Source: Candidatus Merdivivens pullistercoris
GTDB lineage: Bacteria > Bacteroidota > Bacteroidia > Bacteroidales > UBA932
Assembly (NCBI GenBank): GCA_017694935.1
Contig: JADIME010000077.1
Location: 1-46,059 of the forward strand
DNA length: 46,059 nucleotides
Direction of reading: 5' to 3'
A model generated the notes under the pieces. That model had not been told where the DNA came from. It did no database searches and saw only the letters and a program-made list of their open reading frames with translations. Within the stretch, counting starts at the first letter, position 1. Every line of letters begins with the position of its first letter. Positions 34,161 to 41,626 of this stretch are shown piece after piece. Position numbers and translations under genes: made by a program.

Positions 34161-34365
34161 ATGAATAAAATGTCAGACGGGGTCAGGGAACTCATTTGGA
34201 TTGTCGGTTTTTTTTATAGTTGACTGTCTCCTGCTCGGAGCGATGTTCTATATATGCGGAGAGTGGCTGTCGATTCAGAGCAACACTTGGAAGATCATCA
34301 TCGGCAGCATCGTGGCCACGCCGATAAGCTACTATCTCATGAAGAAAATCATGAAACCGAGGTAA
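34161..34365 (+). pseudogene. Frameshifted second copy of the two-helix membrane protein gene
   Basis: It starts MNKMSDGVRELIWIVGFF like the gene at 33352, then a run of eight T residues (34208-34215) shifts the frame and a stop follows (FYS*). With seven T residues the frame would continue FFIVDCLLLGAMFYICGEWLSIQ and end KKIMKPR at 34363-34365, giving a 67-aa homologue. Everything after the run is intact and similar, so the shift is recent, a sequencing error, or a reversible slippage site. The upstream promoter copy is degraded. Confidence 0.8.
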
Positions 34366-34405
34366 AAGGCTGAAAACCCGCAAATGAAATTTGCTGCCTT
34401 TTTCG

Positions 34406-34413
34406 TACCTTTG
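34406..34413 (+). promoter_or_regulatory. Candidate -7 box of the second TPR/AraC regulator
   Basis: TACCTTTG matches TAnnTTTG, giving a start near 34420, about 18 bp before the ATG at 34438. No TTG at 19-21 bp. Confidence 0.45.
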
Positions 34414-34437
34414 CCGCCGTATTGAATATGGCTCCGT

Positions 34438-36081
34438 ATGAGAAAGGCAGTCGCTTTATCATTCATCATCTTGCTTCTGGCCGCAAGTTGCAGTCGTGAC
34501 AGGGAGGCAGTGCAGCCCCGTCCTACCGACTACAGCGATATCGAGCAGTTTGATTCCCTGATAACGGTTGCGACATCCGCATTCAGAAAAGCCGTTGCCG
34601 AAGACGACACAGTGTCTCTGATATATGCGGCCTCCTCGCTGGCTCAGGCTTACCTGTTCTCGTCCGATCTCGATTCCGTGGGATGGTATCTTAAGGAAGT
34701 AGAACCGTATATCCCTTATTCAGATCAACGTATCAATACATATTTCTACAATACCTCCGGCATATATTCCCTCATCACGGACTTGAACTATGCAAACGCA
34801 CTCGAATACTATCTGAACGGCTATGACGGCATCAAGTACGGGCCGCAGTATTTCGACAAGATAGCCCTGCTTCTGAACATAGCCCTGCTGTTCAATACGC
34901 AGGAAAATTCTGAAGGGATGCAGTATGTCGAAGCCGCTTTTGAAATAGCGGACGAACATGACGTGGGACCGTATTATACTGCCAGCATATATTTGGCCAA
35001 GGCTCAGATGCATTGCCTCAGGGGAGAGTGGAAACGTGCTGTCGAGGCGGTACGTGTTTCTGACAGTGTATCGGTTTCCGAGAATATCAGGCGGCTCTTC
35101 ACCCCTGTCAATGCCTTGCTGGCTGAACTTTGTGACAAGGAGGGACTTCGTAACGCGGCGGACTCATGTTACCGGACTGCCTTTGCCTATGCGCGTCATG
35201 CCGATCCGGAAGCAGTGATATCGTTGTGCTTGAAATACGGGGATTATTGCAGGAGACTTGGTAAGGACACGGAGGCTGTATGCTCGTATTTGCAGGGACT
35301 GGCGTATTCCGATGTCCATGGGTATATGGTTTTCAGGACTAACCTTCTTAAAAAGCTCTCGGATGCTTATTACGACACCGGTGACTCGAGCCGCGCACTG
35401 GAATACGCGATGAAGTATATGGCTTTGCAAGACAGTACGGCGAATCAACAGAGGGAGCGGGACTTCAACCGGCTTCTGAGAAACCGTGCGGAGAAAGAGT
35501 ACAACATGGAGCTTCTGGCCAAGGAGAGAGAGCTGATGAAAGAGGAAAAGAAAACTACAATAGTGATAGGGATATGCGTATTGATCTTCATTTCGGCCTT
35601 TCTCGTGTCGGCATATCTGTACCGTCAGAAGAAGAACAGCGAGAAGCTCGTTGCAAAATATTGCGAATATGCAAGGCGGAATGAGATGCAGGCTGCGGCT
35701 GTCTCACATTCTGAAAACGCGGACAAGGACTATGCGGACAGAGAGCTGTTCCTTGCAATCAATGAACTTATGAAGAAAAAGGAACTGTATCTGAACAAGA
35801 ATATTTCTTTACAGACGCTTTCCGACGAACTCGGTACAAACAAGACATACATATCCGCTTCGATAAACAAATATGCCGGCATGTCTTTTTACCGTTTCGT
35901 GGATACTTTCAGGATAAAGCGGGCGACTGAAATCATATCTTCCGACAGGAAAATACCGTTCAAGAAGATAGCGGACGACATCGGCTACAATTCCCCTTCG
36001 GTATTCTATTCCGCATTTTACAGGGAAACAGGAGTCACTCCAGGGACTTTCAGGAATACGCTGCACAAGAAAAACGGATGA
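34438..36081 (+). CDS. Membrane-spanning TPR sensor / AraC-type transcription regulator (second)
   Basis: 547 aa with the same architecture as the regulator at 4001-5704. Signal-like N-terminus with lipobox (Cys18, LAASC), helical TPR-type repeats to about residue 350, a charged stretch, one transmembrane helix (about 373-395, TIVIGICVLIFISAFLVSAYLY), and an AraC-type HTH (about 455-545). The HTH region includes SLQTLSDELGTNKTYISASINKYAGMSF and DIGYNSPSVFYSAFYRETGVTPGTFR. It lies directly upstream of two surface lipoproteins, as its paralogue lies upstream of three, so each regulator probably controls its own lipoprotein set. The sensing domain has diverged strongly between the two. Signal unknown. 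Confidence 0.88.
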   Translation: MRKAVALSFIILLLAASCSRDREAVQPRPTDYSDIEQFDSLITVATSAFRKAVAEDDTVSLIYAASSLAQAYLFSSDLDSVGWYLKEVEPYIPYSDQRINTYFYNTSGIYSLITDLNYANALEYYLNGYDGIKYGPQYFDKIALLLNIALLFNTQENSEGMQYVEAAFEIADEHDVGPYYTASIYLAKAQMHCLRGEWKRAVEAVRVSDSVSVSENIRRLFTPVNALLAELCDKEGLRNAADSCYRTAFAYARHADPEAVISLCLKYGDYCRRLGKDTEAVCSYLQGLAYSDVHGYMVFRTNLLKKLSDAYYDTGDSSRALEYAMKYMALQDSTANQQRERDFNRLLRNRAEKEYNMELLAKERELMKEEKKTTIVIGICVLIFISAFLVSAYLYRQKKNSEKLVAKYCEYARRNEMQAAAVSHSENADKDYADRELFLAINELMKKKELYLNKNISLQTLSDELGTNKTYISASINKYAGMSFYRFVDTFRIKRATEIISSDRKIPFKKIADDIGYNSPSVFYSAFYRETGVTPGTFRNTLHKKNG

Positions 36082-36150
36082 AATTTGTCCGTCTGCTTTA
36101 AATTTGAACGATTCGGACAAATACGCCGTGAGCCGGACTGCGTAATCGAT

Positions 36151-36158
36151 TATATTTG
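36151..36158 (+). promoter_or_regulatory. Candidate -7 box of the lipoprotein gene at 36177
   Basis: TATATTTG matches TAnnTTTG and would start transcription near 36165, only about 12 bp before the ATG. No -33 TTG at normal spacing, which would fit activator dependence on the adjacent regulator. Confidence 0.45.
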
Positions 36159-36176
36159 TCGCAAAACGTTTTCATT

Positions 36177-37607
36177 ATGAAAGGCAACATTTTTTATCTA
36201 TTACTGGCAGTCGCGGCCTTGTCCGTGGCGGTGCAGTCTTGTACGTACAAGGAAGAAGTGCCTTCTCCCGTGCGTACTGTACTTTTTACCGGATCTGGAG
36301 ATGCGGTTTATGATGATCTTACCGGTGACTTTTCGTTTTCACTCTCCAATGATGATGGGAGCGTGAGTCTGGAACTGCGTATGGGAAGCCAGCCTGACAA
36401 GGTTTCGCAGCAGGCCCCTTGTCCGGAGACGGGGCTTTATACTATCGGGGCGGAAGACAGGCAGTTCATGATCCTTGATGGCGCAAGTATGACCGACTCG
36501 GCCGGAACACATGAATTAAGCGAGGCCAATATATCGCTTTTGTCGGAGGACGGAGTGTGCAGGATTGGCGGGACTGTTGTCGGAGTGTCCGGAAATCCTA
36601 TGCGGTTCGAGGCTGAAAACATATCGTTTTCGCATTCCTCTTCCGGACTTCTGGAACTCGATATGGCACGTGGCGAATATGATGGGAACAGGTTCTATAT
36701 CGAATTGTCCGGGAACGGGGCTTCGCTGAACATGTCTATAACTGCTCAGGGCGGGACGGTGGACAATCCTGTGCTTCCTGAAGGATACTACAGTGTTTCC
36801 GGAGGTAGTATTTCGGATTGCGTATATGTCCCGCTTGATGGTGAGACCGGGATTTCGGACATGTTTTGCAATGTAGCCCGCGAAAGGGGAGGCTATACGC
36901 TTCAAGGAGCTTTCATGACTGATGAAGGAGAGGCGTTGCGCTTCTGTTTCGAGGGGCTTGTGTCTTATTCGGAATTGCCCCGGAACCTGTACCTTGCACT
37001 CGGAGGAGAGTGGGATATGCAGACCGACGGATGGTATATGTATGACAGCGATACAAGGACATGGGTAGAGACGGATCAGGGAGACGGGTTTACAGTCACT
37101 GTTTCCGGTATGCCTGATTATTCATCGTTTCTGGTCGAAGATGTGTTTGAACAGGACTTTGCCATGCTGATGATCGAAACGGAATCCGGTCTGGCCATCC
37201 CGAGCAGCGCGGTTTCCAATCCTGTGGCTATGGTTCATGCTACCAGCGGCAGTTTCATCTTGTTTCCGGCACTTTACAGTTTTGAGGCCGGAAGGTTCGT
37301 TTCCGAAGGGGAGAACATTCCTGTTTCGTTATCAGAGGACTTGTCCGTGATGAGCATCCCTTCCGTAGAGGTGGACGGTGTTTCCTATGATTGGTTCGGA
37401 CTCATAGGCAGGAATACTTCCAGCGGCAGTTATTCCATGTTTTCCAATTGGAATTTCATACATGTGCCGGATTTCGTGAAAGCGCAGGCAGCGGAAGAGG
37501 CAGGCATGTCTTGCGGTAAGGTGATTTTGCGCGGAGTATCATGCCCGCGTGTAGAAGGTGTCATAATGTCCGGGGACATTATCAGTATAGAGCCGATTTT
37601 GCGTTAA
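36177..37607 (+). CDS. Surface lipoprotein of unknown function with repeated beta-rich units
   Basis: 476 aa from ATG 36177 (an upstream TTG frame start adds only seven residues before the signal peptide). Lipobox Cys22 (AVQSC). The mature part is beta-rich and acidic, and contains units built around a CPETGLYTIG / LPEGYYSVSGG / CDVPLDG pattern: a (P/E)xGxYxxG turn followed by a short strand. Similar turns occur in the 668-aa lipoprotein at 43995 (MPEGTYTLG, IATGTYEIS). No recognised domain. Expected at the outer surface and controlled by the preceding TPR/AraC regulator; ligand unknown. Confidence 0.78.
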   Translation: MKGNIFYLLLAVAALSVAVQSCTYKEEVPSPVRTVLFTGSGDAVYDDLTGDFSFSLSNDDGSVSLELRMGSQPDKVSQQAPCPETGLYTIGAEDRQFMILDGASMTDSAGTHELSEANISLLSEDGVCRIGGTVVGVSGNPMRFEAENISFSHSSSGLLELDMARGEYDGNRFYIELSGNGASLNMSITAQGGTVDNPVLPEGYYSVSGGSISDCVYVPLDGETGISDMFCNVARERGGYTLQGAFMTDEGEALRFCFEGLVSYSELPRNLYLALGGEWDMQTDGWYMYDSDTRTWVETDQGDGFTVTVSGMPDYSSFLVEDVFEQDFAMLMIETESGLAIPSSAVSNPVAMVHATSGSFILFPALYSFEAGRFVSEGENIPVSLSEDLSVMSIPSVEVDGVSYDWFGLIGRNTSSGSYSMFSNWNFIHVPDFVKAQAAEEAGMSCGKVILRGVSCPRVEGVIMSGDIISIEPILR

Positions 37608-37649
37608 GGATTTTTAATTTTTCATACTTATTTTATACTTCGTTTATTA

Positions 37650-37706
37650 TTCACACTGCGCCTCGGCATAGTACAACCTCGCTTGTCCTCTGCTATCGGC
37701 TTGCAG
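37650..37706. repeat. Possible dispersed intergenic repeat
   Basis: The stretch from TTCACACTGCGCCTCGGCATAG to TATCGGCTTGCAG between two lipoprotein genes looks like a sequence I have met repeatedly in intergenic DNA of Bacteroidales (a short GC-rich, non-coding segment). That is recollection, not a search. No protein or terminator is evident in it. Confidence 0.3.
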
Positions 37707-37728
37707 TTTATTCTAAAAACTCAAGAAA

Positions 37729-39540
37729 ATGAAAAAGACGATATATTTTATTGTAGCATTGGTGTTTACGATGTCGGTATTTTCGGCTTGTACAGAAACG
37801 GTCGTTCCGGTGCCGGAAATATCGCTGTCTTCTTCTTCGGCAGGTGTCACCGTGTCATCTGACGGGACGTCCGCCGAAATAATCTTGCCGGCGGCCGGCG
37901 CTTCCGCCGAATTGGCCGTGTCTTCCAATTGGAATTGGGATATATCCGAGGCTTCGGGAAACTGGTGCGCGGCGGAGATCTCATCCGAAGGAATAATATT
38001 TTCGGCTTCATCCAACAGTACTGCTGAAGCAAGGAACGTATATTTTACGATTACTGCCTCCAATACGACAGGTTCGGTGTCCGCCCGGGTGACCGTACAG
38101 CAGCCTTCCGATGCGGCGGGTTCCTCCGATGCTCCTGAAGTTATTCTGCAAGGAGACGATACGGAGATAACTATTCCCGAAGAGGGCGGTACATACAGAG
38201 TGGAAGTGAACTGTGAAGACGGGTGGAAAGTCACTTCGGATGACAGTTGGATAACAATAACTGTCGATGATGCGGGTTTCAGCATATCCGCTGAAAGGAA
38301 TACCACATATAGTCCGTTGTCGGGAACAGTGGTGGTGACATCGGGAAGCTCCACGATTGAAGAGACTGTGACTGTCCCCGTACATCAATTCTCATCGGTA
38401 AAGGCGATGGTGATAGAAATGACTGTCGGGCAGGAGAGCGATTATACTGTCGTGCTTCCTTTCGACAATACGACGGGAGTCGTTAATTGTCTTGTGGACT
38501 GGGGGGACGGCAATATTGAAAGAGTGGTGCAGCCGTATCCTATGCACCGTTACGGGCAGGAAGGAGTTTACGATGTGAAAATAACAGGGAAGGTGTCGAG
38601 TTTCAGAGCCAACCAGCAGCCCGAATGCGACCCGAGCCGTCTGGACTGTATAACGGCAATAAAGGCGTGGGGCAATATCGGGCTCGAGTCATTGAAACGC
38701 GGTTTCTACATTTGTGAATCCCTCAAATGGATAGCTTCACCGGATGAAGGTTCCTTTGATTTGCTTACTACCGTGTATGAGTGCTTTAATGGTTGCTCGT
38801 CTTTGGACAGTATCCCCGAGAGGCTGTTTGCGGATCTTCCTCAGCTGGAAAGTGCTTATGCCACATTCAGCGGTTGCAGTTCGTTGAAAAAAGTTCCGGC
38901 TGGACTGTTTTCTGGGTGTTCAGGAGTCACTACGTTCTTCCGTCTTTTCTGGAGGTGCGTTTCGATTACAGAGGTGGCTCCAGACATATTCGACGGCTGT
39001 GTGGCGGCAGAAAATTTCGGACAGACATTCTATCAGGACTCTTCTTTGGTGGCATTGCCTGAAAATCTTTTTGCTTCATGTGTCGCGGCTGACGGTTTTG
39101 CCAATACGTTCAACGGCTGCGCTGTGTTGGAGACCGTGCCGGAAAACATTTTCCCTCAGAACGACACAGAGGCAAGTATGTCAAGCGTCTTCGCCAACTG
39201 CATATCACTTGAGTCTGTACCTGCCGGGCTGTTTGCTCCTTTGGCCGGTGCGACGAACTTCAATTCGGCATTTCTGAACTGTGTTTCGCTTCGCACGGTT
39301 CCAGTTTCTATTTTCGACAATAACAGGGCCGTAACCAATTTCGGCAGGACATTCTCGGGCTGTACGGCCCTTGAGGGAGAGTCTCCGTATACGGAGATAG
39401 ACGGCACTGTCTACCACCTGTACGAGCGCGACGGACATACGGATTTTGCTCAGGTAAGGACTACTGCCGACTGCTTTATGGGCTGTACCGGACTTGATGA
39501 CTACGGCACGATAGAGGAGAGCTATCCGGAGTGGTTGTGA
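37729..39540 (+). CDS. Surface lipoprotein: two BACON domains, a PKD-like segment and leucine-rich-like repeats
   Basis: 603 aa; lipobox Cys21 (VFSAC). Two BACON-type domains follow (about 35-125 and 135-220), with SNWNWDISEASGNWC and EDGWKVTSDDSWITIT, the usual N-terminal Trp motifs. At about 240-280 VDWGDGNIERVVQPYPMHRYGQEGVYDVKITG resembles a PKD-like fold. The rest has repeats of the type FxGCSSL..VPAGLFSGC (about 24 residues, six or more copies: CSSLDSIPERLF, CSSLKKVPAGLF, CVSITEVAPDIF, CAVLETVPENIF, CISLESVPAGLF), related to BspA/DUF285-like leucine-rich proteins. Such proteins are adhesins or ligand binders in Bacteroidales. The repeats are Cys-rich. Likely controlled by the regulator upstream. 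Confidence 0.85.
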   Translation: MKKTIYFIVALVFTMSVFSACTETVVPVPEISLSSSSAGVTVSSDGTSAEIILPAAGASAELAVSSNWNWDISEASGNWCAAEISSEGIIFSASSNSTAEARNVYFTITASNTTGSVSARVTVQQPSDAAGSSDAPEVILQGDDTEITIPEEGGTYRVEVNCEDGWKVTSDDSWITITVDDAGFSISAERNTTYSPLSGTVVVTSGSSTIEETVTVPVHQFSSVKAMVIEMTVGQESDYTVVLPFDNTTGVVNCLVDWGDGNIERVVQPYPMHRYGQEGVYDVKITGKVSSFRANQQPECDPSRLDCITAIKAWGNIGLESLKRGFYICESLKWIASPDEGSFDLLTTVYECFNGCSSLDSIPERLFADLPQLESAYATFSGCSSLKKVPAGLFSGCSGVTTFFRLFWRCVSITEVAPDIFDGCVAAENFGQTFYQDSSLVALPENLFASCVAADGFANTFNGCAVLETVPENIFPQNDTEASMSSVFANCISLESVPAGLFAPLAGATNFNSAFLNCVSLRTVPVSIFDNNRAVTNFGRTFSGCTALEGESPYTEIDGTVYHLYERDGHTDFAQVRTTADCFMGCTGLDDYGTIEESYPEWL

Positions 39541-39546
39541 TTCTTG

Positions 39547-39590
39547 GTGTCCTTGCGGCTGTCGTAATTTTATAGCCGTGGACACAAGCT
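39547..39590 (+). terminator. Hairpin after the leucine-rich lipoprotein gene
   Basis: GTGTCC/GGACAC and CGGCT/AGCCG stack into a long stem (39547-39590) right after the stop codon. There is no T-run, so Rho-independent termination is doubtful. Confidence 0.4.
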
Positions 39591-39732
39591 TTCAGAATAT
39601 TTATGTATTTATTATTCTGGTTTGCATTGTCAGGTGTTATTTTCGGAACTCGAGCCTAGCCATTTACGCCCGGTAAACTCCTGTCGTCCTTATCCTCAAT
39701 GCCTCGCTTTTTGCCAATTCTTACACGCTTAA

Positions 39733-39780
39733 AGGGGGTGCGCCAAAACTTCGTTTTGATACACCCCCTATTCTTTTTTA
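39733..39780 (+). terminator. Terminator-like hairpin upstream of tRNA-Leu
   Basis: AGGGGGTG/CACCCCCT with an inner AAAAC/GTTTT stem and a TTCG loop (39733-39769) is followed by a T-rich tail on plus. On minus it lies just behind the tRNA 3' end, without a T-run. It probably ends transcription from both sides. Confidence 0.6.
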
Positions 39781-39781
39781 G

Positions 39782-39864
39782 TGCCCAGGACAGGACTCGA
39801 ACCTGCACATCATCTCTGACACTAGTACCTGAAACTAGCGCGTCTACCATTCCGCCACCTGGGC
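39782..39864 (-). tRNA. tRNA-Leu (anticodon CAG)
   Basis: Class II tRNA: acceptor GCCCAGG/CCTGGGC (39864-39858 with 39789-39783), D-arm GGCGGAATGGTAGACGC, anticodon stem CTAGT-TTCAGGT-ACTAG with CAG in loop positions 34-36, a long variable arm, and the T-loop GGTTCGAGTCC. Discriminator A; the CCA end is not encoded. A -7 box TATCTTTG (39890-39883) lies just upstream. Confidence 0.95.
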
Positions 39865-39882
39865 CGCGTTGTAAACGGATTG

Positions 39883-39890
39883 CAAAGATA
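39883..39890 (-). promoter_or_regulatory. Candidate tRNA-Leu promoter (-7 box)
   Basis: TATCTTTG on minus, matching TAnnTTTG, about 18 bp before the mature tRNA. The nearest -33 TTG is only 12 bp away, so the promoter is partial. Confidence 0.5.
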
Positions 39891-40037
39891 CGTCTTTTTT
39901 TTCAATTGCGAAAATGATTTTCCGCAAAGTTGCCAGCAGAAGAATATGACTTCTCTAAACAACCATATTATCCAAAGTCTTTCCGGGAAAGTGAACCGTA
40001 TTTCAAGTATATCGCGGCATTTCCCTCCCCCGCCAAC

Positions 40038-41054
40038 TCACCACAAGTAGTATTTTCTCAACGAGCGGGCAAATGCTTTCTCGAATGTCGCTTCATCGGG
40101 ATATTCGCGCCCCTCGCCTGTCAGGGATGCGAAATGTGCGGCGCAAATCCGTGAGAAAAGCGCGTGGAATCCTTCTCCGTGATTGAAGTGTTTCAGATGG
40201 CACAGCTCGTGAAGGATTACAAAGTCGCAAAGATCATGAGGCAATCTTATCAGGTGCAGGTTGAGGTTGATGTTCCCCTTCGACGAGCAGCTCCCCCAGT
40301 TTGTGAGGTTGTTTTTGATGGCGAGCTTTTCATATTTGAAGCCGTATCTGGACGCCAGTTCCGCAAGTCTTGCCGGAAGGTAGTTCTTTGCCTCCTTGCG
40401 CAAGGCCTTGATGATGCTCTCGGTGGCCATGCGTTCTTCGGTAGAGCCCGGTTTCAGCATTTCGCCCCATTCGTAAGGGTATGTAATCCTTGTTACGGCA
40501 ATCGCCCCCCTGTTGTTGCTGCCTTCCATCAGTGTCCCGCTTATTCCCGGCGAGGCAGTACCGGCGGAATCTTCGGAGACAGTCCGTTTCGAAGTATTTT
40601 CCCCGTAAGCGATACGGTCAGGAAGGTTTTCGGTAGTGAGTATCCTTGCCGTCTGCCCGATGGTGCCGCGGCGTTTCGATGCCGTCTTGCCGTATGCTCC
40701 CAAAGGATGTTCCCATGCTTCATCGAAGCCGAACAGGGTGCCTTGCGGGGAACGCCTGATGATGATTTCCTGATGCTGGGTACGTATGGATATGCCGTCC
40801 CGTATGATAGGCATGCCGCGCCCTTCTTCGCGCGCCTTGTCCACACGTTCTTTCTGCCTTTGGCGGTTTTTCAGTATCCACTCCTTGCGTGAATGCACGA
40901 AAGCTATCCCGTCTTCATATCTCATGAACCATGGGACTGTCACCACTATGTCTCTCCGGGGGTGTACTGAAAGCCTTATGTTGTGTATCCCTGCCTGTTT
41001 TCTCAGGAAAATGTCTCCGAGTTCCGGGTCGGTGACGGTTTTGGAAAAATACAT
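40038..41054 (-). CDS. DUF45 / YgjP-like zinc metallopeptidase with an inserted segment
   Basis: 338 aa; most members are about 230-250. VTVPWFMRYEDGIAFVHSRKEWILKNR starts the core. YLPARLAELASRYGFKYEKLAIKN and NWGSCSSKGNINLNLHLIRLPHDLCDFVILHELCHLKHFNHGEGFH form the catalytic end, with HELCH and the third ligand His in NHGEGFH. Residues about 100-200 are an extra, low-conservation segment (ARILTTENLPDRIAYGENTSKR). Function in the cell is not known for the family. Divergent from rpsO, with a -7 box TAATTTTG at 41082-41075. Confidence 0.85.
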   Translation of the reverse strand: MYFSKTVTDPELGDIFLRKQAGIHNIRLSVHPRRDIVVTVPWFMRYEDGIAFVHSRKEWILKNRQRQKERVDKAREEGRGMPIIRDGISIRTQHQEIIIRRSPQGTLFGFDEAWEHPLGAYGKTASKRRGTIGQTARILTTENLPDRIAYGENTSKRTVSEDSAGTASPGISGTLMEGSNNRGAIAVTRITYPYEWGEMLKPGSTEERMATESIIKALRKEAKNYLPARLAELASRYGFKYEKLAIKNNLTNWGSCSSKGNINLNLHLIRLPHDLCDFVILHELCHLKHFNHGEGFHALFSRICAAHFASLTGEGREYPDEATFEKAFARSLRKYYLW

Positions 41055-41090
41055 GGTTAAATCTTTTATCTTGACAAAATTAGAAAAAAA

Positions 41091-41122
41091 TATTGTACGA
41101 TAAAATATTATGCGTATCTTTG
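41091..41122 (+). promoter_or_regulatory. rpsO promoter
   Basis: TATTG (TTG at 41093-41095), 19 bp, TATCTTTG (41115-41122): consensus spacing and sequence. The start near 41129 gives a leader of about 73 nt, long enough for S15 autoregulation by binding its own mRNA, as in other bacteria; no specific structure is claimed. Confidence 0.75.
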
Positions 41123-41201
41123 CGCCCTAAAAATGGGGCTGAGTAAGTGATTTTACACAGTTTTCCAGTAAGTAAGTTAATTATTTAATCTTTTTGCAAA
41201 A

Positions 41202-41480
41202 ATGGCAGCAGAGTATTTACTTCCAGAGAAAAAGCAAGAGATTTTCGCGAAGTACGGAAAGTCTAATATTGACACCGGCTCTCCTGAGAGTCAAGTTGCT
41301 TTATTTTCCTACCGTATCGCTCACCTTACCGAGCATTTGAAAAAGAACAGGAAGGATTACAACACCCAGCGTTCGCTTCTGAAGCTTGTAGGTAAGAGAA
41401 GGAGACTCCTCGATTATTTGAAAGAAGTCGACATTGAGAGATACAGAAACCTTATCAAGGAGCTCAATCTCCGTCGATAA
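41202..41480 (+). CDS. rpsO: 30S ribosomal protein S15
   Basis: 92 aa; S15 binds the central domain of 16S rRNA early in assembly. DTGSPESQVALFSYRIAHLTEHLKKNRKDYNTQRSLLKLVGKRRRLLDYL is the full S15 signature with the conserved GSPE..QV and HxKxxKxDxxSxRxL pattern (here HLKKNRKDYNTQRSLL). Followed by a terminator and then pnp, the usual rpsO-pnp order. Confidence 0.97.
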   Translation: MAAEYLLPEKKQEIFAKYGKSNIDTGSPESQVALFSYRIAHLTEHLKKNRKDYNTQRSLLKLVGKRRRLLDYLKEVDIERYRNLIKELNLRR

Positions 41481-41499
41481 AGACATATCAGGGAATAAG

Positions 41500-41530
41500 A
41501 GGGGGCGTGCGAAGTGCCCCCTTATTTGTA
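41500..41530 (+). terminator. Hairpin terminator between rpsO and pnp
   Basis: AGGGGGC (41500-41506) pairs with GCCCCCT (41515-41521), followed by TTATTTGT. A second stem, CCGG/CCGG (around 41532-41562), follows in the pnp leader; hairpins there are where PNPase autoregulates in other bacteria, so a role is plausible but untested. Confidence 0.6.
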
Positions 41531-41626
41531 TTGCCGGACAACAAAACGGCCTGCGGCCGGTAATGCGGATGAAACGACATGAATATTAATCGACTCTCAT
41601 AGGGAGAGGCAGGCCGGGAAGTTTTT

